A DNA stretch of 64,000 nt from Hypoxylon rubiginosum. Lineage: Eukaryota > Ascomycota > Sordariomycetes > Xylariales > Hypoxylaceae. This document shows positions 1 through 10,382 of the stretch, in pieces. Location: positions 1,488,001-1,552,000 of the forward strand of contig CADCXA010000006.1 of the NCBI GenBank assembly GCA_902806565.1, in the 5' to 3' direction. The notes beneath the pieces are model-generated. The model searched no databases and was not told where the DNA came from. It saw nothing but the letters and a program-made list of their open reading frames with translations. A program made the translations under genes and the position numbers. How positions within the stretch are numbered: the stretch's first letter is position 1; each line of letters begins with the position of its first letter.

Positions 1-1311
1 CCGGGGCGACGACTGTTCTTTTCGAAGGAAAGCCCGTCGGGACACCAGATAGTTCAACGCTCTGGCGTATAATCCAGGAGTACAAGGTGACGAGCCTATT
101 CACGGCTCCAAGTAAGCTAGCTCTGTCTTGATACTATTCTAAACCCTTTTGCTAACAACACTAGCTGCTCTGCGAGCTATTAAGAGAGACGACCCAGAAA
201 ACAACGCAGTCAAACAGATAGGTGAGCGGGGCGGCCTGAGAAGCCTAAAGGGGCTATATCTTGCCGGTGAGAGGTCAGAACCGTCAATCGTCACCCTGTA
301 CCAGAAGATGCTGCAGAGGTACGGCGCCCCCGGGGCGACCGTGGTGGATAACTGGTGGTCGTCAGAATCCGGATCGCCCATATCGGGCATCAGTCTGGCT
401 CCCTACGGAGCGGACCCCAAGGGCGCCAGGAGCAGAAGCCACAAGCCGTTACCGATCAAGCCGGGAAGCGCCGGCAAGGCAATGCCAGGCTTTGACGTCC
501 GGGTGGTGGACGATAAGGGCAACGAGGTGAAGAGAGGTAAGATGGGCAATATCGTGATGGCGATTCCGCTTGCCCCTACGGGGTTCACGACCTTGTGGAA
601 GGACGAAGAGAGATTCTATTACAGCTACCTCAAGAGATTTGACGGGAAGTGGGTCGACACCGGTGGTAAGTATTCGCAACTCTTTGGGCTTGGACTTGTG
701 CATTTTAACTAAATCTGTAACAGATGCCGGTATGATAGATGCCCAAGGATATATAAGTATCATGAGCCGGAGTGACGACCTGATAAACACAGCTGGTCAT
801 CGTCTATCAACTGGTAAGCTTAGTTTCTTCACACTGTCATCTAACCCGTACTAAAATGAAGGAATCAGGTTCCATCGAACAAGCAATAACAAGCCATCCC
901 CTGGTGGCCGAAGCTAGCGTAGTCGGCATCCCGGACTCCCTAAAAGGCCAGCTTCCCTTCGCCTTCATAACGCTGTCGGTCCCGGACCACCCGTCGTCCG
1001 CCGTGCCGGACAAGGACCTGTTCCACGAGATCCAGAGCCGCATCCGGAAGCAGATCGGGGGCATCGCGGCGCTCGGCGGCATAATACAGGGAAAAGGGAT
1101 GATCCCGAAGACGCGGTCGGGGAAGACGCTGCGGCGGGTCCTGCGGGAGCTCGTCGAGAACGCCGTGCACAAGGAGCTCGAGAACTCGGTCCAGTACCCG
1201 GCCACCATCGAGGACGCGTCGGTCGTCGAGGTCGCGAAGAAGAAGGTCGCCGAGTATTTCGAGCAGATGGGGGATGCGCACCAAGCCATCGAGGTGATGG
1301 CCAAGTTGTAG
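1..1311 (+). CDS. Acyl-CoA synthetase, acetyl/propionyl-CoA ligase type (5' end outside window)
   Basis: This is the C-terminal ~380 residues of an AMP-forming acyl-CoA ligase, which activates a short carboxylic acid with ATP and CoA. The exons are 3-111, 165-665, 724-813 and 869-1311. All introns are GT-AG and the frame is kept across each join (FTAP|TALRAIKR, WVDTG|DAGMIDAQGY, HRLST|GSIEQAI). Visible family motifs are WWSSESGSP (the YWQTETG-like core motif), VDTGDAG plus SRSDDLINTAGHRLS (hinge and C-terminal domain) and the A10 lysine motif IPKTRSGKTLRR near the end. The DDLIN-AGHRLSTG block resembles the PrpE/ACSS3 branch more than fatty acyl or NRPS adenylation domains. The P-loop TSG(T)TGxPKG lies upstream of the window and cannot be checked. 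The stop is at 1309-1311. The acid substrate and the organelle cannot be told from this part. Confidence 0.9.
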
Positions 1312-2280
1312 AGGTTGTGTGAGTTGTTGCTATACTCGGACAAACCAAACCATGTAACTACCACGGTTGGTTCATAATGCATGACTACCTTAGTTTATCA
1401 TTCTCTATTTTTATTGTACTATTCTAGCATCTTAGGTAGATAGGAATTACGAATTTACTTGCTTCAATTGCGACGACTGCTGAATGTCTAACTACTAAAT
1501 GAGCTTCACCCGAGCCTGCCTTCGTTAAAACAAGCAACGTTAGGACCCCTAACAGCACATTAGTAGTAACTAAAGCCTACCCACCTAGGTAGATATTGGA
1601 TTCCGTGTTTTTTTTTTCAACCCATCCTAACTCTGTATCTCTGTAGAAGGATTGCTAGGACTCTAATATAAAGCCGCGCCTGTAAGCGTATTCACACCAT
1701 CGTCCAGGTTAATCAAGGGTTTGGTCGGGCAAATCACAACGGCTACACCCCAATACGTCTAAGTTTCCCTTGCTTATACCATCTAAATCCATCGAGGAGG
1801 AATCGAATACGAAAAAAGTATTGGGGGGGTTTTACTGTTTGAATAGATAGGCGACTAGAGCACGGTGTGGCGAGTCGTGCGTAACACGCTACCTATGCCC
1901 ACCGGAGAGCCGAACATTAGTGTCTGCGACGAGGAGACATGCTCGCCCTCTGAATGGCTTAGAAAACCATCCGCGAGAATGCCTCGTAGTTTCATAGTAC
2001 AATGACTCAGCTTATGGGGAAAATGGAGCTCATCTGTCGTTCAGCTACCGCAATGTCTTTCCCGATGCGGAAGTTTGTTATAGCCTCACTATCTAGGACT
2101 CCCATTCTCGTGACGCGAATAGAAACTAGATAAGTCACGACATCATATCGGCAAAAGGTTCAATATGGAATACGGAATTGCTATAAAGGAGCTCTGCTCG
2201 CTGGACGTTAAGATGTGTTCGAGTGTTGGAGACAAGGAGCTCCTCGAGCGGACTTTCGACATAAGCAAACAATCTTCACG
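1312..2280. other. Intergenic, no gene seen
   Basis: This is the tandem spacer between the ligase and the ATP-grasp gene. It is AT-richer than its flanks and has no supported coding exon. An ACCTAGGTA motif lies at 1583-1591. The 39-codon ORF from 2165 ends just before the chosen ATG at 2281 and could act as an upstream ORF, but nothing else supports that. Confidence 0.5.
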
Positions 2281-4465
2281 ATGACCGATAAGGAGGTGAT
2301 CATAGTTAGAGGGGACTGCGGTAAGAATCAACCCATTGAGGCCTCTTCGTGCTCGTACTAACATATAAAAGTTGCTGTTGGTTGTGGTTGGAGTGCCTCA
2401 CGAATTATCAAGGGCGACTCGACCGGCAACACGGCTTCACAGGTGGTCGATCTCTTATTCACGGTGAAGCACAAGTTACCAAGCCACACAAATCTACAAG
2501 TCCAAGTAGATGATATGGTCTGGCTTACGGACGGCAATGACGAGTCTCAATCCGCCGATGCAGAGGCGTTCGGTTCCCAGGAGGCCTTCCAGTTTTTCCT
2601 GACCTGCCTCCGAGCAACGGAATCGACTGGGAACAGGGTCGCCAGACTCATCATCCCTCTCCAAAAAGGTACAATCGTCAGATCAGACATCATCCCCCTC
2701 CGTCTCAAGGACGCGTTCGCGGTCGACGAGGTGGTGTCGTTTTCCACGCCTCTCCAGTCCTTTCCTGGCGCTCCTCTTCCCGTAGAGACACTTTCGCTCC
2801 CTGAACTATTCCGCGCTTCCGCCGGGGGCATATTGCTGCAGCACTCGGCCACAGGAGGGGAATCGACCACAGGAAAACCAGGAGCAGTCCCACAGGCCTT
2901 CGAGGCCGATTTCGAGAATAAGATGTCGCTGCTATGGGTCATTGCGCCGGGACCAGCCGCCACCACCACCACCCGGAAGCGCCTCGTGGTCGTCGGCTGC
3001 AGCTACCGGGACCCGTCGTCGGGTGGATGGATGGCGTACGTGTTCAGCGCCGCGCGCGCCCTCGGGATCGACCTCGTCATCGTCGAGAAGCCCGGTTGCT
3101 GGCTCGAGCGCCCCGAGTTCGCACACTCGTACGAGGCGCTCCTGCCAGCCGGCCCCTGGTGGTCCAACCCACCCAGCGACGACATGGCCGGCCATATCGT
3201 CGCCCTAGTACGCTCTTACGGGAAGCGGGTCGACGGAATCGTCGCGTTCCTGGAGCCGCTCCTGGCGACCGTCAGCCGCGCCGCGGCGCAGCTGGGGCTC
3301 CCCCGCCAGCCGGCCGAGTCGTACGCGGTCGCGACCGACAAGTACCGGCTGGGCGTGTCCGAGGGCCGGCGGGCGTTCCGCGGGGCGACGGCCGAGGAGG
3401 CGCTGCGGTTCGCGGCCGCCGAGAATCTGGCGTACCCGCTCATCCTCAAGCCGCGGCTGGGCCTGAACTCGGAGGGCGTCGTGCGCGTGGACGGCGCCGA
3501 GGAAATCCGGCCCGCCGTTGACCTGATCCGGAAGACCTTCTGCAAGTCCTTCACCATGGAGCGCTACTGCGGGGGGCCCGAGGTCGACGTCAACGTCGTC
3601 CTGCTCGACGGCGAGGTCCTCTTCTGCGAGATCGCCGACGACTTCCCCAAGCCCGGCGACTGTAACGACGACGGCGACAAGGGGGCTTCCACCGCCGCCC
3701 AGCGCAACTTCCTCGAGACGTACATCGTCTACCCGTCCGCGCTGCCGCCGCCCGAGCTGGAGATGCTCCGGGAATCCATCAGCGCGACGATCCGCCGTCT
3801 CGGGTTCTCGAGCGGCGTCATGCACGTCGAGGCCCGCGTGGACCGCTCCTCGGTCGAATACCGCTCCTCCCGCGGCATCACGGACCTGGCACCGCGCGGC
3901 GAAGCGGTGGCGGCGTCCGAACCCCCTGCCCCCTGGGTGCTGGAGATCAACCCGCGGCCGCCGGGGCTGACGGCCAGCCGCATCGTCGAGTCGGTGTACG
4001 GGATCGACTACTTCGGCGTCGCGCTCGCCCTGGCTGTCGACGACGACGGCGACGGGGCCCGGGTCCGGGCGCTCTCCCGCCCGTTCCTCGGCGGCGCCCA
4101 GCACACGGGGGTGATGGCGCTGGTCCGCGCCGACTTCGACGAGGCCCGCGAAGAGGGGATTTTCGATTCGGACGACATCTGCGAGGAGCTGCTGGCGCGG
4201 AGGCCGGACTTGGCACGGCATAGTGAGTTTGGCGCTCGGAGTTGTTTATTTGCCCCCTATTTGCTGTCTTGTACGTACGAACTGACTCTGTAATGCTGCA
4301 GTCAACCGTTACGGCTGTCTCGCGAAAAGAGGTCAGAAGATCCCGCACCCGAGCTCTGGCGCAAATACCTTCATTGCTTATTTCAACGTCTTCTCTAACT
4401 CGAGGAGGGAAGCGCTAGAAATAGCAGCCGAAGTAAAGAAGGAGGTGAGATACTCATTTCGTTGA
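2281..4465 (+). CDS. ATP-grasp ligase (carnosine-synthase-like)
   Basis: The predicted 684-residue ATP-grasp enzyme is a family that joins a carboxylate to an amine or similar nucleophile through an acyl-phosphate. Exons are 2281-2320, 2372-4222 and 4302-4465. The first intron has GTAAGA, a TACTAAC branch site and AAAAG. The last has GTGAGT...CTGCAG and extends the protein past a readthrough stop at 4293 into a conserved-looking tail (INRYGCLAKRGQKI). The preATP-grasp region (around residue 210, RKRLVVVGCSYRDP) is followed by the ATP-grasp fold. Lysine PLILKPRLG, MERYCGGPEVDVNV and the metal-binding LEINPRPPG (E538, N540) are all present, so it looks catalytically competent. The first ~200 residues are not recognised. 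It lies between an acyl-CoA synthetase and a permease. The substrate is unknown. ATG 2281 was chosen because it joins in frame; a GTG at 2443 is only an exon-internal codon. A donor at 4444 could give a different C terminus. Confidence 0.85.
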
Positions 4466-5033
4466 GGCAAGGGAACACCCGGTATAGAACTCTCCTTTTG
4501 TTGGTACAGGTAACCGGCTCTGTGAGCTCGTGTTTGGTCGCTCTTTTAACAAATTCTCGTCTTTCCATTCTTTCATCTAGTCGCTGTATTAGAAAGGCAC
4601 CCAATAGAACTAGAACTAGACCTAGACATAGAATTAGCATTAGATTTAGGACAAGGCAACACCCAGTGGGATTAGAAAAATAGACAAGATCCCCATTACC
4701 GCCAGCCTTTATAAATAATTAACCTCGTGATTGAGCATCTGCTTGAGCCCTTATTAAGATAGAGTCCAATGATGGCATCTTTGAGGTCGAAATTAACTAC
4801 ATGCTGTTACTAATACGATGCAATGTCGATTTAATATAAACATGCATCGGGGCTGAGTCAGTGACAAATGCTCGCAGCCAAGCCAATATCCTTCGCCAAG
4901 CAGCCTATATTTAAAACGTACGTGGTTGTCTCTACTATCTCAATCGGCATAGAGATGTCGAAGAAGCTTCGTCTTAGGTACAATAGAGTGTACGACGTGT
5001 TAAGCGTGTTAATTTTCCCTTACACTTTACAGA
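4466..5033. other. Convergent 3' spacer
   Basis: This lies between the 3' ends of the ATP-grasp gene and the permease. It includes a degenerate tandem of AGAACT/AGACCT-like hexamers around 4607-4650. No supported gene is present; the 73-codon ORF here begins without a plausible fungal start context. Confidence 0.5.
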
Positions 5034-7046
5034 TCACAAGCTGTAGATAAACTCGGGGTTCTCCCTGTCCGTCAGATCCAGAAATTCCTGCCCGTCCACC
5101 TTAGCATACCCAGGGCTAGCTCGGACAGTGGCCTTGATCTTATTCTGGCGTCTGCACCAGATGTTAATGAATATCAGGATGGCGAATGCGACAAACATGC
5201 ACACGAGGATCGTGATGTTCGCGTTGCGGTACTGCGGCGCGTCGGTCGATTGGACTTGACGGCGAAGAGTCAGTAATCTTTTCTCTTAGATTAGGGGGAT
5301 GGAAAACGATTCTCTCCATATCACGTACAGACTTGCGGTCCTATGATGTTGCCTACGCAATACGCAACCAGATACATTGCAGCAGCGGTTGTCTTTTTCG
5401 TCCATCCCGCTACGTTCGTCGAGATGAGCCCAAGAAGGGCCACGAAGCCAGTCGAAGAAGACTGATACAGATAATAGCCTGCAAGTCGTCCGCCACTGTT
5501 ACTTAGTGGAAGGAGAAGGATAAGAAGCAAGCCGATAGCAGCTATGAGAACACCAGCGGCACCGAAGAACTGTAAAGGGGCTGTCAGTTTTATGTGTATC
5601 TAGTTGGCGGGTCGCGGGGTCTAACAATGCGGTTCTTGAATCGATCACCACAGTGGCCAGCAATGAGAAGAGTGATGATCTGTATAGCGCCACCTGGAGC
5701 TCCTAGTAGTAGGGACTGATTTTCCGAGAAGCCGAATGAAACGATGAGCTGGGAAAAGTAATTCGACACACCACCTGGAAAAGAACGTCAGCAATCGACC
5801 TCCCTAGATGTAAGTAGACTATTTGTATAGCTCACCGTTCGGGATCGAGGCAATGGCGCTGAATAACACGAAGGCCCAGATCATCGGATCTGTTAACGCT
5901 TCCTTACACTGATACCACTTAAAATGCTTGTTGCCTACGCCCTGTTGGTTAATACGGATACGTTCAACAGCCATTACTCGCTCCCGCTGCGTCAGGAACC
6001 GGGCATTCAGCTGGCTGTCCGGCATGAAGTACAGAAAAAGGCCGCCCATGAACGCCGTGAAGAACCCGGTGACGAGGAAGATGAGTTGCCACGATTTGAT
6101 GAGGATGGGATGAGCCTCCGTGCCCACTGCAATACCGTACGCCACGAAGCCCCCTACTATCTGAGCCCAGCCGTTGAAGCTGAACCACCATGCCACTCTC
6201 GTCCCCTGCTCCTTTTTCGTATACCACTGGGACGTAAAGAGGGCAAAGCCGGGGCTAACGGCCGCCTCGAAGGCGCCGAGGAAGAATCTCACTGTCATTG
6301 CTCCCCCGAAGTCTTTCACGGCTGCTAGACAGCAGAGCGTGAGACCCCACATGATCACATTGAACGCGGAATACTTGGCCAGCGGCAATCGCTGGAGAAG
6401 CCGATTTGTCGGCCATTCCCAGAAGAGATAACCAAAGTAGAAAACAGAAGCGATCCACTACAACGAAAATTAGTATCATTCACGCAACAAACCCATAGGA
6501 GATAATCAGAAGCTTCCAGGACCAATAGCTCCAGTGAAATGTTGACATGGGACCTATTGTCTAATGGCGCCAGGGAAAACGAAGTTGCTTACAGAGTAAT
6601 CCTGGCCTTCAGTACATGAAAAATATCAGTAATGTCTCAGATAAAAATATGTTGCCGACCATGCAAGCCTTACCTACGAGATGGAGATCTGTCTGCAGGA
6701 GGCATTTGTTAGTAAATTTGCGCCCGAGTGCTTATAAGACGACGAGGCATCTCACTCTAATCCCCATGACCGAAGCATACGACAGGGTAGTCTTGTCCAG
6801 GTAATTGAGCCCGTAGACGACGCAGAGCAGGGGCATCATGTTACGATCGATCTTCCGCAGCAGCCTCTTCTCGTCTTCCGGAGTTAGGACCACAGCCTCT
6901 CCGGCCACCAGCTTCAGCGCCTCGTCCGGGTCGCTGTTGTCGACATGCGGGCTGCTGATGCCGGTGGCGGCTTGGGACGAATCCCTCGCTGCCTTTTCGA
7001 CGTCGCCTGATAAGGCCGTGGCGGATGGGTGTTCGACGTCGGACAT
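5034..7046 (-). CDS. MFS permease, Dal5/allantoate (anion:cation symporter) family
   Basis: This is a 518-residue plasma-membrane transporter of the ACS/Dal5 family, which takes up small organic anions such as allantoate, nicotinate or vitamins. There are seven exons: 7046-6756, 6692-6674, 6606-6593, 6457-5836, 5774-5626, 5569-5329 and 5254-5034. Two are micro-exons of 19 and 14 nt, coding TDLHLV and (G)QDYS. The frame is kept throughout. The N-terminal cytosolic region (residues 1-70) is followed by KIDRNMMPLLCVVYGLNYLD, the family signature at TM1, then LDKTTLSYASVMGI, FYFGYLFWEWP and a QSTDAPQYRNA segment before the last helix, all typical of Dal5-like carriers. The start MSDVEH at 7046 is preferred over an in-frame upstream Met with an Arg-rich leader. 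It converges with the ATP-grasp gene. The substrate cannot be assigned. Confidence 0.92.
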
Positions 7047-9788
7047 GATGCTTCGGCTCAGAACGCTCACACGTACACGTACACGCGATGATGTGTTTGG
7101 TTTAAGTTTTGAGATCCGGGGATATAAGCCACGCGAACTGAAGAGAGCCAGCAAGGCGATTAAGAAGCCATGATGCTTATGATCGGCTATCTACGCTGAT
7201 AACAAGCTTCCAGTGCAACGTCATGCATGGATGGCTGGATTCGACCAATCAGGAAGAAATGGTATAGCGACCAAGATCATCTCCATACGAGCTGACGAGG
7301 TTTGTTGATGCGAATGAGTTGTAAGAATGAAAATCCTGAGCGACCGTGCTTCACCTACGAGGCCTAGAGTTGCATGCTGTAGCAGCTTCAATTTATTTGG
7401 CCTATGGTTTATATCGATACCTAGACTGAAGTAGACGAAACCATGGTCACAGCTAGGCAGCTAGGTTGAAACCTACCGTGTTTATCGGATAGGCCCGTAC
7501 CTTGAAGGCACCTAGGTAGGATAAATATGTAGAAGCATTGGATTCGAAGGTGTTTTGTCGTGTGCCTCACCGATGTTCACTTCATTTTATATGAACTTGA
7601 GTATGGTATTGGGAATTTTTATATCCACGACTGGAATCTCAATATCATATATTTGCTTTTGGTATTAAAAGGTTCCGTAACCTAAACCTAAGATTTCCGA
7701 TGAGATATACTGCAGACGCATGTTTGCTACGTATGAATCATAGGTTGGTGCCGTGGACCCCGGGTTAAAAAAAACAGGGTTACTTCGAGATATCAGCTTC
7801 TTCGAAATGTCAAGTGAGAAAGTTTCCCTGCGATCGTGTCGCAACGGTGAACGGATACAGTGTTACTGCAGGTAGCCGGTACCAGTATCCAGCGGATGAA
7901 CTCACAACGGGCCGTCGGTCGGGCAGAAAGAAAAAAAAAGAAAAAAGAGTTTGTGATCGGCATGGAGAGGGTACCTGGTAAGTAAAAGCCACCACCAACA
8001 ACGGGTTTATCACGTTCGTCCTGTGATACACTCCAGTACGGTTATCCCCTGTAGTAGCGGGTGTCGCGAGATCAGATAGGCAGGTACTTGTACGGTTTTT
8101 TGAGGCCGGTCTGAGGCGGTGCTGGTCGGGTGTAACCACCCTTTACCATTTTACCCCTTTACCTACTCCCTCAGTTCCCTCTCCTAATGTGCCCTCATCC
8201 GTCACGTTGCGCCGCCTGGACGAGCGCATTGTTGCAAGGATATCGATTTCCCCGAGAAAACGACCACTAAAGGACGGTTTTAACTCCTGTCTTGTCTATC
8301 TAGGTAGGTGGATGAATGGAAAGCACAAGAGTTGCTTCTTTTATTAATGACTGTTGGTCTGATCTGATGTGTGTTGGAAAAAAGGAACACGTGTGTCGTC
8401 TTAAACTCGGGCACGGATCGCGGTAACCTAGACGGTAACCTCACGCCATGCTTGTGTCTCCGGCGTACAGTCGGACCTTGTCTGACAACTGAGCTTTGGG
8501 GTCAATTTTTATAGCTATTATTAGCTGATGTGTCTGCGGAGTTTAAATGCGACGACGAGTTACTGGTTGTTGGTCGTGATGATCGGCGCCCTCTGCTGAA
8601 GCCAATGCTACGTAACTACATCCTACCCTCTAGGTACGTGTTAGCTAGCCATACTCCTTCAGCCCTTAGTGTTGCACCATGTCTGAACAATCGGATCGCA
8701 AGTGATCAACAAGATAGACAGCTTACGCAATCGATGATCGTCGATTTCATCTAGTGTAAACGCGCCGCCTGACGATCGCTCTGCCTCGACGACTTATCGA
8801 ATGCTTATAGGGCAAGAGGAAGAAACACGATATATGAGTACTGAGGCGCAGGCGCCGTATGTGTTGCAGGAATATTAAACCGCGAGACATGCAGCAGTGA
8901 TAGTTACATGGTCTGATATGATCTTTAATTGGGCTACACAGCATGAAACATTACACCGACCACTTGGGCAGGCTTGCCAGACTCGAGTCTAAAAGTATGG
9001 ACAGCTATCAATCAACTATGTGTAAACTAAGCAATGACTGGTTCCAGCTAGCACACTTTAGAGAATCACAAAGACGAAAATTTAGAATGCCGGACCAAAA
9101 CTTGGCCTCAGAGCCGCGTCAGCTTTGCCATTGAACTAGTGTACAAGGACGCTGCCAGCGTGGAAGATATTGTCCCAAGACCAATAAAACATCCGGCTTT
9201 TAGACTGTAAATAGGTATCCTGCAACTCTTGCCATAATATTTAACAATGCTATTGACTCTCAAAATTTGTACAAGAACGAGAAGCCAAAAGGAGAAGCAG
9301 GAGCACGAGAATTGAAAACTTCTTGGGTGACGAAACGGGGTTTGGGTGGTTGAAATGGTTTTTGATTGTCAAAGGCTCCCCCCGAAAGCGAAAAGCAGTG
9401 CCTCCATCCAAATAGCGGCAGGATTATCCTGATTCCCATCTCCCAAAGAAAGCCTCCACGGCCCGTTCCAACTTCCAGAAGACCGCACACATCGTATAAT
9501 CCTCCGCGGCGAGATTAGTTGTTTGTCCGTAAACACCGAGACAAGAAATTACAAGAATCAAAATGGCATCCTGCATGCGTGGCCGTTATAACAACTCCAT
9601 AGTGCAATGCAGAACATCCGTGTGCCGTCAAATATCCCAGTCTAAAACACTTTCACCTCCCCAAAGAACAACTCCAGTCTTGCTTCCCGTCATGAGCGTC
9701 GAAAGCGTTCTCGATCCCCATAGAATTAGGTACTACCGAACAAAGGAGAATCGTAGGTCATAGACGTGAATGCCAAACTGGGGCCGCT
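7047..9788. other. Gene-free stretch upstream of permease
   Basis: 2.7 kb between the permease promoter and the 3' end of the CCG-6-like gene. Only short unsupported ORFs occur (up to ~109 codons at 7810-8139), without family motifs. Poly-A/T runs lie near 7770 and 7930. No RNA gene was recognised. Confidence 0.45.
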
Positions 9789-10382
9789 TTATAGGGCAGC
9801 AACGGCGAGACCGAGCAGACCAGCGAGACCGGCACCCGAGAGGGCGGCGATCTTGCCGGCACCAGCAGTGGGGATGCTGGTGGCGGAGGTCGTGGTGCCG
9901 GGGGCACCGCCAGTGGGGTAGACGGGAGTGCTGGTGGTCGGGACAGCAGCAGTGCTGTTGGGGTAGACCGGGGGAGCAGGGGCCGACGGGACCGACGTAG
10001 GGTAGACGGGGGTGGTAGCCGGGACGCTGTGAGATGTTAGTCAGGTTATCTTGGTTTTAAATAACCGCCATCTTACCAGGTAGCGCAGGAGACGTACGAA
10101 GTAGTGTAGACGGGCTTGCTGATGGTGCAAGGGCAGTCAGTGATGGTCAGGGTGGTAGCCTAGGAGTCGTGTTAGCCGTTGATACTCTTCAGATCGTCGC
10201 CGGTTTAGTTTACATACCTCAGTCACGGTGTAGGTGTTGGTGCCGTAGGTGATCTGGGTGGGGCCAGGGCAGTAGGTCTCGTAAGAGGTAACGACCTCGG
10301 TGGTGTACGCGGTAGCGTTAGCGGCCGGGTAGGTGGCAGAGACGCCAGCGGCGAAAGCAACAGCAGCAATGGTGAACTTCAT
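9789..10382 (-). CDS. ccg-6: CCG-6-like GPI-anchored cell-surface protein
   Basis: The 161-residue secreted, cell-wall-type protein resembles clock-controlled gene-6 product of Neurospora. Exons are 10382-10218, 10159-10077 and 10026-9789. A signal peptide (MKFTIAAVAFAAGVSA) is followed by the family core: TTEVVTSYETYCPGPTQITY, then ATTLTITDCPCTISKPVYTT and a Cys pair (C80, C83). A Pro/Thr/Ser-rich stalk (VYPTSVPSAPAPPVYP) leads to a small-residue plus hydrophobic tail ending GLAGLLGLAVAAL, the layout of a GPI attachment signal. The intron between exons 2 and 3 splits Cys83. Codon use is strongly C-ending, which suggests high expression. The role is structural and unknown at molecular level; the clock link is known from the Neurospora homologue and is not shown here. 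Confidence 0.9.

Noticed and set aside
3205..4221. 338-codon minus-strand ORF over the ATP-grasp gene
   Set aside because: Mirror frame of a GC-rich exon; the plus frame holds the ATP-grasp motifs.
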